Shown: positions 8,797-17,951 of the stretch, piece after piece
Layout: every line of letters starts with the position of its first letter
Position numbering within the stretch: position 1 is the first letter of the stretch
Assembly: GCA_902984215.1 (NCBI GenBank)
Contig: CADWAF010004146.1
Span: 1 to 29,223, forward strand
DNA: 29,223 nucleotides
Direction of reading: 5' to 3'
DNA from: Willaertia magna
Lineage: Eukaryota > Heterolobosea > Eutetramitea > Acrasida > Naegleriidae
The notes under the pieces: model-generated
Database searches by the model: none
The model's input: the letters and a program-made list of their open reading frames with translations, nothing else
Told to the model about the DNA's origin: nothing
Translations under genes and position numbers: made by a program

Positions 8797-11265
8797 ATGA
8801 GTGATAAAGATTCGCAAGCTTCGGAGAAAACCGATGATAATCAATCAACAACTGATAATCATCAAGAAAAAGATCCCTTAAGAAGGGTTAAATTATATCA
8901 TTTAAGTGATGAAGGACAATGGATTGATAAAGGAACAGGACATTGTTATTGTGAAACAACAAAAAAGGTAAATTTATCATGCAAAATTTAATTTATTAAC
9001 TATTTTTTAAAAGAATGAAATGTTTCTAACTGTAATCTCTGAAAGCTCTGGAGATACTCTTCTTGAATCCGCCATCTCTCTTGATGATATCTATCAGTTA
9101 CAAAATGGTAAGTAGAACGTTGTTTCTTTTTTGTTCTTTTGTAAATTTACAACTATTTTCCCTCCAAAAAAAATTCCACTTTTTTCTAGCAACTCTAATT
9201 GTATGGAGTGATCCCGACAGTAAATTAGATATGGCTTTAAGCTTTCAACATGTACAAGGCTGTATTTTGATTTGGTAAGTATACTAGTTTTATATTAGTT
9301 AGTCTAGAATGATTAATAAAAAGGGATGAGATTAGAAAGATTCAAGGCAGAAAGCCAGATGGAAAAGAAATTGTAGAAAGAAATAAACAAGCGGAAGAAG
9401 ATTTAAGTGATGTAGATGTTGATGATGAAGTAATACACACTACATCAAAATTTCATTTACCGGAACCTAAAACACATAATTTAAATGAGTTATTAAATTT
9501 AATAACTGAAAATAAATATAAAGTAGCTAAATATATAACATTTGATTATATTTCTAAATTATTTAATGTATTTGATGAATGTGAAGATTCAGAAAGTGTT
9601 AATGATTGTAGAATTTTATTTAAAATATTTACTCATATCATTTCATTAGATGAAACTGATATTTTAGATTATTTATTTAATAATGAAAATATAATGAAAT
9701 TAATTGGTGTATTGGAATATGATCCTGATTTACCAACTAGAAAAGCAAATCATAGAAATTATTTAAAAAATGTTGTAGTTTTTAAACAAGTAATACCTTT
9801 TAATAATAATGAGATTTTAGATAAAATTCATCAAACATTTAGAATACAATATATAAAAGAAACTATTTTAGCATCGATTATAGATGATCAAACTTTTAAT
9901 ACTTTATCAAATTTAATTTATAAAAATAATACTTTTCTTGTAAATGCTATTCGTGATGATGAATCTTTTTTAAATAATTTATTTCAGTCTTTACTTTCTG
10001 ATGAAACACCTATTGAAAGACAAAGAGATTTATCTAAATTTTTAAATGAATTTAATAATTTATTAAAGATGCAAGGAGCATACACTAGATTAGATTGTTT
10101 AAAACAATTAGTTAACGATTATCCATTACTTGATGTTATAGAAAAACATCTTAGAAGTGAAAATACTACTATAAGGCATATTTATGCTGATATTTTATTA
10201 TCTATTACACAGGTGTTACACATTACATTTCTAGAGAGATTAAAACAAAGACAAGCCAATGGTAATTTTAATTTTATAAAAGTAGTAATTTTAGGTATTG
10301 TAAGTGAATCAGAAATGGGTATTCAAGACAATTTAACAGAAATAATTAAACTAATATTTGACCCAGAGGTTAATTCATGTGATACGTTTTTACAACAATT
10401 TTATGATCATCACATGGAACTATTGGCTTCACCAATATTATCACCAGCAACTTGTATAGATAAATTTAATAAGGTATCTATCAAGGTTAGCTGTTTAAAT
10501 CATTCTTTGGATTTACTTGCATTTACTGTTACTTATCATAAATATAGGAGTAAAAATTTTATAATTTATCATGACATACTACCTAAAGTAATTCATTTAC
10601 TATCAGTTTATAAAGAAAAGGATTTAATTTTAGCAGTTATAAGATTTTTTAAATCTGTTATTTTAAAGGGAGACATATTCCTAAATAATAATATTTTAAA
10701 TAATAATTTATTTCATCCAATAATGGAAATATGGAGAAAGAATAGTAATACTTATAATTTAATTAATTCTGCTATAATTGATTTATTTGAATCTGTTAGA
10801 AACAGTGGAAGTATGAGACTTAAAACACATGTAGTCGATCATTTTAAACATGATTTTGAAAAGGTTGATTATGTTGAAACTTTTAAAACTTTAATTGATG
10901 AGTGTGAGGAAGAAAAGAATATGGATGCAAAAGAACCTCAAAGTGAGAATGCTGAAGATGCTTACTTTTATGAGAGTTCAAATAGTTCTGACTTGGAAGA
11001 GACTCAAAAACAACACATTACCCAAAATGGCACAACTGATGGTGGTCTCAGTACCACTTCAACTGAAGAAGATGAGTTTATTACAAGTTTAACTCACCAC
11101 AAAAAAGAAGCAGAAGATGATGAGGAAGATGGAGTATTTTCTTCTCCTAAAAAAGATAATCATTCAAATGCCTTACATAAAATTCAAATCAACTTAAAAA
11201 CAAGCAGTTCACCAACAAAGGGAGAAGTAGAACCAACCACTAAGAAAGTAAAAATACAAAATTAA
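8797..11265 (+). CDS. PPP4R3: Protein phosphatase 4 regulatory subunit 3 (SMEK/PSY2/falafel), four exons
   Basis: Exons 8797-8967, 9014-9107, 9190-9274 and 9324-11265 join in frame to a 763-residue protein; the introns are 46, 82 and 49 bp, all GT-AG. The N-terminal PH/EVH1-like domain (about 28-125) reads RRVKLYHLSDEGQWIDKGTGH, then ATLIVWSDPDSKLDMALSFQ and WDEIRKIQGR. The SMK-1/DUF625 domain follows with FNNENIMKLIGVLEYDPDLP, FKQVIPF and IHQTFRIQYIKE. Armadillo-like repeats continue to about residue 610 (NLINSAIIDLFESVRNSG), and the tail is acidic and disordered with a basic end (TTKKVKIQN). The family directs PP4 to substrates in DNA damage, MAPK and insulin/FOXO-type signalling. Searching only for single-exon ATG frames would begin at 9694 and miss the first 240 residues. 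It converges on the copine gene with 40 bp between stops. Confidence 0.94.
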
Positions 11266-11305
11266 AATTTTTAATTAACATCATAATGTACAATAATTTA
11301 TCACT

Positions 11306-13213
11306 TTAATATTCTTCTGGAACAATTTTTCTTTGTGCATAGTATTCTCTAATTTGTTGGGGAACATGTTTTAGAGCTTGTAAGGCATTCAATTCTTGAT
11401 GTTCTTGGTATCTCACAAAAGTGACATTTCTGCATTCCATTTGGAAAGCTTGTAAATTTTTGAATAAACTCTTATTTCCAATACCTATAAATACAAAACT
11501 AACACCACACAATTGTGATTGTTTCAAAATATTTAATGTTGTTTTCTTATCAATACCTTCATCCCCATCAATTAAAATTGCACAAACAAAGTAGTGGGCA
11601 AGACGTTCTGCAAATGAGGCAACTTGTTGAATAATCTTAACAAAATTATTATCTAAACCAAATATTACTTTCTTGACACTTCTACGATAAGTATGCAACA
11701 TTGTCTTTTCATCTAAAATTCCAGCTTCTCTTGATACACGTTTCTTTTCTTGCATTTCAAATACGCCATTAGCATTTAAAGCACCAAAACCATACATTTT
11801 CATTTCTTTTTGTTCACCATATTGATAAATAGCTTTCATTAAACCACACATAGTAACTTCATATGGATTTAAAGGTTTAGTTGATTTTCTTTCTTCCTTA
11901 GTTGAACCAATATAATGCAAAGATTTCTTATTGACTAAAGGTTGAATACCATTACTTGCAGTAAAATCAATACCTAAAACTAATCTTAATTCATAATAAC
12001 CTAAATAATTTAATAAAGAAAAATCATTCTTATAAATTCTATAACTAACATTCTTAATTTTACCAGTCTTTTTACTTTTTAATTTTTGTGTGACATCTTC
12101 AATTAACCAAATTCTTTCTTCATATTTTAAAATATGCATTGTTCCTCTAAATGCATTAGGTGTATCTGGATCAACAATATTAAACTCAGCTTTACCTTCT
12201 CTTAAATCTAAAATATCTGTACGTACAATCCCAAGAAAATGATTTCTACCTAATGGATTATGACTCCACCATTCAATTAACATTGGTTTCTCTAAACTAC
12301 GTTCACCTTCTAATCCAAATGAAAATACTCTATAAGTTGCATTCTTTGTATTCTTAATAATCTCACTTGTATATAATCTTTCTTTAAATTTAGCACCATC
12401 TTTAAATACAACAAAATATGGATTAACTTTTAAAAATAATTTATCTATTTCTGGTGCATTTCTAATTTGTAAACGCATTGTAATTGACATACGTTTTGCT
12501 TCAACTTCACCAAATTCGGAAATATCTTTTAAAATTATATGATTACCACTTTCTGTTGTAATTCTAGGAATAACATGTTCTCTAGGTAATGGTGTAATTA
12601 AATAACAAATTGCTTTTGGTAATTTCTCTTCCTCAACTAATAAATCTGATTTTTCATAATTAATTTTATGATTATGACACATGTCAATAAATTTAACAAT
12701 TCTTTTTCTTTCAGTATTCATTAATAATTCACTAATATGAAATTCTTCACTAACACAAACAATTCCTTTATCATTTGTTTCATCTACTTCATCAATATCT
12801 TCTAACCTACTTATCCTAATAGATTGATGTTTCTGTGCATCTTCATGATTTAAAAATCTTACAAATAACTTTAATCTTTGCATAATTCCAAAATTTAATT
12901 TTCTTGAAATTGGTTTATTAAATTTATAATCTCCTAAAAGTATTCTTTCATGTTCGTTTTTTAATTCATTCTTATTATATTGTGGTAATGCTTCAGTTAT
13001 ACCTATTGTAACAAATTTTTCTTTTTGTACATCATATTCTTTTACAATTATTTGAATTTGATAACTATCATCTATACCATAACAAGAAAATGGTAATAAT
13101 TGGAATTTTAATTCAAAATTTAATAATCTTTCTTGTTCTTTTTGTTCTTTTTCTCTACGTTCTTTGATTTGTTGGGTATCGGTAATTCTTTTAATTTCTG
13201 TAAATTCTGTCAT
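11306..13213 (-). CDS. Copine (two divergent C2 domains plus vWA-like copine domain)
   Basis: From the ATG at 13211-13213 the protein has 635 residues; an ATG at 13243 would add ten residues (MLSTLLLLDL) and cannot be excluded. Copines are calcium-dependent phospholipid-binding proteins that move to membranes on a calcium rise. Two C2-like regions occupy about 30-200 and 215-370. The copine/vWA domain starts at about 390 with NYLGYYELRLVLGIDFTASNG, which keeps the D-x-T-x-S metal-site pattern. Further family marks are KSLHYIG, NPYEVTMCGLMKAI, MYGFGA, CAILIDGDEGIDKKTT, VSFVFIGIGN and the C-terminal VPQQIREYYAQRKIVPEEY. The usual S-D-P-F calcium loop of the C2 domains is replaced by KVNPYF in the second domain and is not recognisable in the first, so calcium dependence may be weakened. 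The gene has no visible intron and shares a 311-bp divergent promoter with MCRS1. Confidence 0.92.
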   Translation of the reverse strand: MTEFTEIKRITDTQQIKERREKEQKEQERLLNFELKFQLLPFSCYGIDDSYQIQIIVKEYDVQKEKFVTIGITEALPQYNKNELKNEHERILLGDYKFNKPISRKLNFGIMQRLKLFVRFLNHEDAQKHQSIRISRLEDIDEVDETNDKGIVCVSEEFHISELLMNTERKRIVKFIDMCHNHKINYEKSDLLVEEEKLPKAICYLITPLPREHVIPRITTESGNHIILKDISEFGEVEAKRMSITMRLQIRNAPEIDKLFLKVNPYFVVFKDGAKFKERLYTSEIIKNTKNATYRVFSFGLEGERSLEKPMLIEWWSHNPLGRNHFLGIVRTDILDLREGKAEFNIVDPDTPNAFRGTMHILKYEERIWLIEDVTQKLKSKKTGKIKNVSYRIYKNDFSLLNYLGYYELRLVLGIDFTASNGIQPLVNKKSLHYIGSTKEERKSTKPLNPYEVTMCGLMKAIYQYGEQKEMKMYGFGALNANGVFEMQEKKRVSREAGILDEKTMLHTYRRSVKKVIFGLDNNFVKIIQQVASFAERLAHYFVCAILIDGDEGIDKKTTLNILKQSQLCGVSFVFIGIGNKSLFKNLQAFQMECRNVTFVRYQEHQELNALQALKHVPQQIREYYAQRKIVPEEY

Positions 13214-13524
13214 TAGATCAAGTAGTAGTAATGTTGACAACAATGATATCCTTTCTGAATTTTCGTTTTTTTTTAATTTTTTTCATGACTTTGAGAGGTG
13301 ATGGGCTTCTCAAATTTCTTTACATCTCTAGGCTTTGTTAATTAGAGGCAAACAGTACGTAAAAGTAGTGAAAAAGAAGATGTTGAAGTTAAACAGTTAA
13401 GACAATTAATAACTTTTTCTAAATTGGTTTGATCAAAGCTTTGAAAAGATATCATCTACCTTAAGAACATGTTTTTCATTTGCGCATTGGAAATCTTTAG
13501 GTTTGCTTTCTTATTTTTTTAAAA
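13214..13524. promoter_or_regulatory. Divergent promoter region, copine / MCRS1
   Basis: Two genes diverge across this 311-bp gap, so both promoters lie here. The only distinct elements are a TTTGCGCATT patch near 13480-13489 and a pyrimidine-rich run just before the MCRS1 start. The first 30 bases could instead belong to the copine N-terminus if its upstream ATG is used. Confidence 0.45.
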
Positions 13525-14865
13525 ATGAGTAGCAGTAATGTAGAAGTAAAAGCGGAAAGTGTTAGCAACAATACAAACGAGATGACAACATCATCGGGAC
13601 CAACTTCGAAAACTCATAAACTTTCTCCTTTTCATAAATGGACACCTTATGATGATTTTCTATTAGTAAAATCAATTGAAAAGAATATGGATATAGAAGA
13701 AATTACAAATAGTATTAAATTTTCATATCCTTTTAATAAAGAAGAAATTACAAGTAGATGGAAAGAAGTTCTTTATGATCCTATATTAGCAACTCAAACT
13801 GCAAAGAATATTACCATACTTCAAAATGTAAAGAATTATAAAAGAGTTCCTTGGTCTAATGAAGAAAACCAAATTATCTTTCGAGAAATTGAAACGCATG
13901 GAGATGTACCTTTAAATTTTGAATTAATTTATGATAAATATAGACATTGTTTTCATCCTTCCAGAAATCCTAAAACATTAGAAGCACATTACCAGAGAAT
14001 GAGAAGGAAAGGTTTATTAAAAGGTTACTTTAAGAATGCTAGTATATTACAACAACAATTAAATAAAACAGAGGATAATATTACGGAAAATTCATCAATA
14101 GGGAGTAGTAGTACAATTAAGGTAAATAATAATAACTCTATAATAACGAACAATGAGGAATTAGAAGTGAGTTTAATAAATAATTCAATGATTGAAGAAG
14201 AGGAAGAAGATGATTTAAATGAAAATAAAACATTAGAAGAAATTGAAGAAGAAATATTAAATAAACCTCACCATGATGTAATTTATGAAGATACAAATAA
14301 TTCAAAGAAAAGAAAACAATTAAAAGATATTCATAGATTAGAAAAAGAGAATGAACAAGATGAATATATAAAAGAACCTAAAAAGAAAAAATCTGAAGGA
14401 GAAGAAGTATTAGCAATTTTAGATGGAACACAAGCAAAGATACAGGTTCTTAAACCTGTTTCGACTGTTGGAAGAAAGAACTCCAATTTCACGGTAGATA
14501 TTGATCTATCAACAGAATCTGAAGATGTTGGAAAGATATCTAGAAAACAAGCAATTTTAACATTAAATTATAAAGTAGAAGAAATACAACCTACAAAAAC
14601 AGTAGCAATGACAGGGCTTAATGAAGATATGTCTGACAGATATTTAGTATTAGAGGAATCTGTAGAACCTGAGAAAAAAGTCAATTTTACATTTACTTTA
14701 AAGAATGTTGGTAAAAGAGATATTTTAGTAAATGGCGAAAAGATCGAATCAAATAGTGAAAAAGTAGTACCTCATCAATCCTTGATACAATTTCCAGGTG
14801 GTTTAAAGTTTGTATTTAAATATAATTATCATGGACTTGACGAATGGTATTCCCTTAAACAATAA
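13525..14865 (+). CDS. MCRS1: Microspherule protein 1 (MCRS1) homologue with C-terminal FHA domain
   Basis: This 446-residue nuclear protein has the two-part layout of MCRS1. The N-terminal MCRS_N region (about 36-170) reads FHKWTPYDDFLLVKSIE, FSYPFNKEEITSRWKEVLYDP, VPWSNEENQII and LEAHYQRMRRKGLL. A low-complexity acidic linker (about 175-285) includes a basic KKRKQLKD patch that could be a nuclear signal. The FHA domain (about 295-440) contains TVGRKNSN, VDIDLSTES, ISRKQAIL and ILVNGEKI. The SRKQ in place of the usual phosphopeptide-binding S-x-x-H matches animal MCRS1. In animals the protein belongs to INO80 and NSL chromatin complexes and also associates with spindle microtubules; a chromatin role here is inferred. 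An insertion of about 35 residues interrupts the middle of the FHA domain. Confidence 0.88.
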   Translation: MSSSNVEVKAESVSNNTNEMTTSSGPTSKTHKLSPFHKWTPYDDFLLVKSIEKNMDIEEITNSIKFSYPFNKEEITSRWKEVLYDPILATQTAKNITILQNVKNYKRVPWSNEENQIIFREIETHGDVPLNFELIYDKYRHCFHPSRNPKTLEAHYQRMRRKGLLKGYFKNASILQQQLNKTEDNITENSSIGSSSTIKVNNNNSIITNNEELEVSLINNSMIEEEEEDDLNENKTLEEIEEEILNKPHHDVIYEDTNNSKKRKQLKDIHRLEKENEQDEYIKEPKKKKSEGEEVLAILDGTQAKIQVLKPVSTVGRKNSNFTVDIDLSTESEDVGKISRKQAILTLNYKVEEIQPTKTVAMTGLNEDMSDRYLVLEESVEPEKKVNFTFTLKNVGKRDILVNGEKIESNSEKVVPHQSLIQFPGGLKFVFKYNYHGLDEWYSLKQ

Positions 14866-15050
14866 ATTGCTTGTATATCCAATTGAAATGACAATCCGTT
14901 GCTAGAGTGACAGATTCGAAAAACAAAGTCGTAGATTAAGGGCGAAGAAAAATTGTGTTTGTGTAACTGAACTTTTTAAGTGAAAACTTTCGCGAATGGT
15001 TTTCTTCTTCCCGCCAGAATAAATATCTAACTAATCAAACGTGCAAAAAA

Positions 15051-17849
15051 ATGTCTAAATTGCTGACCATATATTTGCTTGTTAGTTGTTTTTTAATTTC
15101 AGTTATTCTAGGAGAAAGTAAATTAGGTGTTTGGGAACCAATAACACATTATAAAGGTGTTGCTCCTTTAGAAAGAGTATTTCATGCTTGTGAATTATTA
15201 CCTTCAGGTAAACAAATGCTAGTTTATGGTGGAAGAACTGGATGGTCATCTTTTTCTAGTACTTTTCACACCTACTCATTCCAAGATAATAGTTGGACTA
15301 AATTAAGTGTTCAACCAATCTCTCAAGACGGAGCAGAACTTTTAACTATTCCTGAATTAGCTGGACATTCTTTAACTAGGATAAGAGACAAAATTTATAT
15401 CTTTGCAGGAAGATGTGGAGTCTTCAACTTTTGCGAAGATTTATACGTTTTTGATATTGTCAGTGAATCATTAAAGAAGGCAATAACCAAAGGTGATAAA
15501 CCTTCCCAAAGACAAGGTCATTCTGCAACACCATATGGTGAATGCATGATTGTTTATGGTGGAAGAGATTCCCAAGGTGTTAAAAATGATTTATATGTTT
15601 TAAATACAACTTCTTTGGAATGGAAGAAATTAGCAACCACAAATGAAGGTCCAAAAATTGAAGGACATCGTGCAGTTATGGTTGAAGAAACTAAAATGTA
15701 CATTTTAGGTGGTTCAGGTGACGAATTTAACACTGGTATTCAAGTATTAAATTTACCAAAATCATGTGGAGATTTAATGCAAGATGGTTTATCTCTCAGT
15801 TGGGAAACTTTAAGAACTCCAGGAAAAGCAAGAGCTCTTCACACTGCAAATTGGGTTGATGATAAAATTTATGTTTATGGTGGTACAAATTCAAAAGAAG
15901 TTTTGACTGATGCTAAAGTATTTGATGTTAGAATACAAAGTTGGTTAGATGATCAAAAGTTTGATGATGAACCAACCCTCCCTCGTTTAGGTCATTGTAG
16001 TGTTGTTTATGACAACAAAATTTATGTTTTTGGAGGTGGTATGGATTGGAATTTCAAACGTAGATATAATGATTTATTAGTTCTTGACACTAGACCAGAT
16101 TTAACAAAGGTTGTAAAAGATACTGAAAGAAAAGAACAAGAAAAGAAAGATTTATCTGAATTAATCGATGACGCTTTATTAATGGTTAGACAATTATCCA
16201 ATGCAAGTGAATTAGTATCAGCACAAGAAAATGATCAAGCAGCAAAAGAATTATTAGCAGCAGAACATGAATTACGTAGCTTAATTAATGTTGACAGTGA
16301 TGATAAATTCTTAAGTGAACTCATTGTTCGTATTCGTCAGTGGAAACACATTGAACAATTATTCTTAAACTTCCAAGCAAGTAGAAGTCAAGTACAAAAT
16401 GCAACTGACAACATTAAGATTAATTTTGATGAAATTGACAATGCCAAGAAAGATTATACAGTAATTTTGAATAGAGTACATGAATTATCAAGTGTTATTG
16501 GTGCTAGAGTAAATGATTTAAAGACATTAGAGGAAAACTCTGTTGAGGCTGAAAAGAGAGCAAAGAGATTAAATGCAGACCAAGAAAAAGCAAGTTCTGA
16601 AGTTAGAGCATTAGAAAAGAGAATTTATGAAAACAAAGCTTCTTTAGAAGAAAGAAAGAAACAAAAAGATATTGTTGAAAAAGAACGTGACAATTTACAT
16701 CAAAGATTGGAACAATTAAATGCTATTTTAGCAACTTATGAAGATAACCAAAAGGATGCTAAAATTAAAGAAGAACAAAAGAATAATGAATTAGAACGTA
16801 TTCGTAATGAAATTGCAAAATTAGTTGAAGAAACTCAGCAATACAATGATTTAATTGCTCGTTTGAATCGTCAAATTAAAGATATTGATAGAAAATTATC
16901 AAAACTCAATGATATAATGAATGAAGCAGAATCAGTTAAACGTATTTATCTCCAACAAATTAATATTAAGAAGAGTTATCAAAATCGCAAAGATGACTTA
17001 TTTTCTAAGCTTGATGTTTTAGAAGAAGATGAAGAAAAGATTACTTATAATAAGAAAGAAAGTCAACAATTAGAAGAAGACGAATTAAAAGAACTTGAAG
17101 CAACTATTGCAGCAAGAAGAGAAAAATTAGTAAAGAGTAGAAGTAATGCGTATGTCGAAAGTCAACAAGCCCTCGATGAATTAAGACGTAAGAATGCAAA
17201 ATTGAAGGAATACAAAGAAGAAGAAGAAAGAATTCAAGCTGAATCCGAAAGATTAGCAGAAAGAATTGCAATGAAAGAAACTGAAAAGGTCAGAAGTGTT
17301 GAAGAAAAGAAGAAGATTGAAGATTCTTGGAAACTTAAATGTGCTGAGTTAGATACTCTCGCAGCTGATGTTAAGAGAATTGCTGATTTAGTTGATTTCT
17401 TACAAATGGGTCTTAAACAAACCAGAGAAAATTATGAAAGTTTAGTTAAATTATATGATGAACAATCTGCTGAACTTGACAAGATAAAACGTGAATTGCA
17501 TCAAACTAAACTTGATCTTCGCGATAAATATGAAAAGATGATGCAAGGTATCAACGAGGCAAAGAGACTTGCCTCTAAGATCGCTGACTTGAGACGTAGC
17601 GTATTTGTTCGTAAAGTTGATTACACTTCACAAAGAGCTGATATTGTTAAATTCAAAGAACAATTAGAAGAAGCTGTAAAGGAAGCTGACAGGTTCTTCC
17701 TTGAAAGAATTCAACAATTAGAACGATTATTATCTAGTACTTCAACAACCACTACTACAACCACCACTTCAAATACTACACCAGTTGTCTCTGAAACAAC
17801 TACAACAGCAACCATCGCACCAACAGGTGCAGAAGATGAAAGCTTTTAA
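15051..17849 (+). CDS. Secretory-pathway Kelch-repeat / long coiled-coil protein with Thr-rich tail
   Basis: The 932-residue protein begins with a clear signal peptide (LLTIYLLVSCFLISVILGES, residues 4-23). A six-bladed Kelch propeller follows (about 28-350), with blades marked by MLVYGGRTGW, IYIFAGRCG, CMIVYGGRDS, MYILGGSGD, IYVYGGTNS and IYVFGGGMD. Residues about 355-890 are almost continuous heptad-type coiled coil, rich in E, K, R and Q with no Pro. The tail (about 898-925) is a Thr-rich run likely to be O-glycosylated, ending EDESF. There is no second hydrophobic segment, no GPI signal and no KDEL-type ending, so it should be luminal or secreted. Kelch propellers usually bind proteins; the coiled coil suggests an elongated oligomer, for example in a cell or cyst coat. 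I know no named family with exactly this layout. Confidence 0.85.
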   Translation: MSKLLTIYLLVSCFLISVILGESKLGVWEPITHYKGVAPLERVFHACELLPSGKQMLVYGGRTGWSSFSSTFHTYSFQDNSWTKLSVQPISQDGAELLTIPELAGHSLTRIRDKIYIFAGRCGVFNFCEDLYVFDIVSESLKKAITKGDKPSQRQGHSATPYGECMIVYGGRDSQGVKNDLYVLNTTSLEWKKLATTNEGPKIEGHRAVMVEETKMYILGGSGDEFNTGIQVLNLPKSCGDLMQDGLSLSWETLRTPGKARALHTANWVDDKIYVYGGTNSKEVLTDAKVFDVRIQSWLDDQKFDDEPTLPRLGHCSVVYDNKIYVFGGGMDWNFKRRYNDLLVLDTRPDLTKVVKDTERKEQEKKDLSELIDDALLMVRQLSNASELVSAQENDQAAKELLAAEHELRSLINVDSDDKFLSELIVRIRQWKHIEQLFLNFQASRSQVQNATDNIKINFDEIDNAKKDYTVILNRVHELSSVIGARVNDLKTLEENSVEAEKRAKRLNADQEKASSEVRALEKRIYENKASLEERKKQKDIVEKERDNLHQRLEQLNAILATYEDNQKDAKIKEEQKNNELERIRNEIAKLVEETQQYNDLIARLNRQIKDIDRKLSKLNDIMNEAESVKRIYLQQINIKKSYQNRKDDLFSKLDVLEEDEEKITYNKKESQQLEEDELKELEATIAARREKLVKSRSNAYVESQQALDELRRKNAKLKEYKEEEERIQAESERLAERIAMKETEKVRSVEEKKKIEDSWKLKCAELDTLAADVKRIADLVDFLQMGLKQTRENYESLVKLYDEQSAELDKIKRELHQTKLDLRDKYEKMMQGINEAKRLASKIADLRRSVFVRKVDYTSQRADIVKFKEQLEEAVKEADRFFLERIQQLERLLSSTSTTTTTTTTSNTTPVVSETTTTATIAPTGAEDESF

Positions 17850-17903
17850 ACTCTAACACAATTTTGTACAAATATATTTTCCCTTAATAAAAAAAATTAA
17901 ACC

Positions 17904-17951
17904 ATGAGCAATTCGGATTATGTACTCTCTACCTCTAGCTCTAACAAATAA
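17904..17951 (+). other. Upstream ORF overlapping the kinesin start
   Basis: An ATG at 17904 in a good context (ACCATGAGC) opens a 15-codon frame that ends at TAA 17949-17951. It overlaps the kinesin start at 17920 in another frame. Ribosomes scanning from the cap would meet it first, so it may lower kinesin translation, unless transcription begins between the two ATGs. Confidence 0.45.

Noticed and set aside
9063..9278. Separate small ORF inside the PPP4R3 region
   Set aside because: It reads through an intron; splicing of 9108-9189 gives the correct PPP4R3 domain sequence in another phase.
10895..11092. 65-codon plus-strand frame inside PPP4R3
   Set aside because: It overlaps the acidic tail of PPP4R3 in another frame, with no domain; a shadow.
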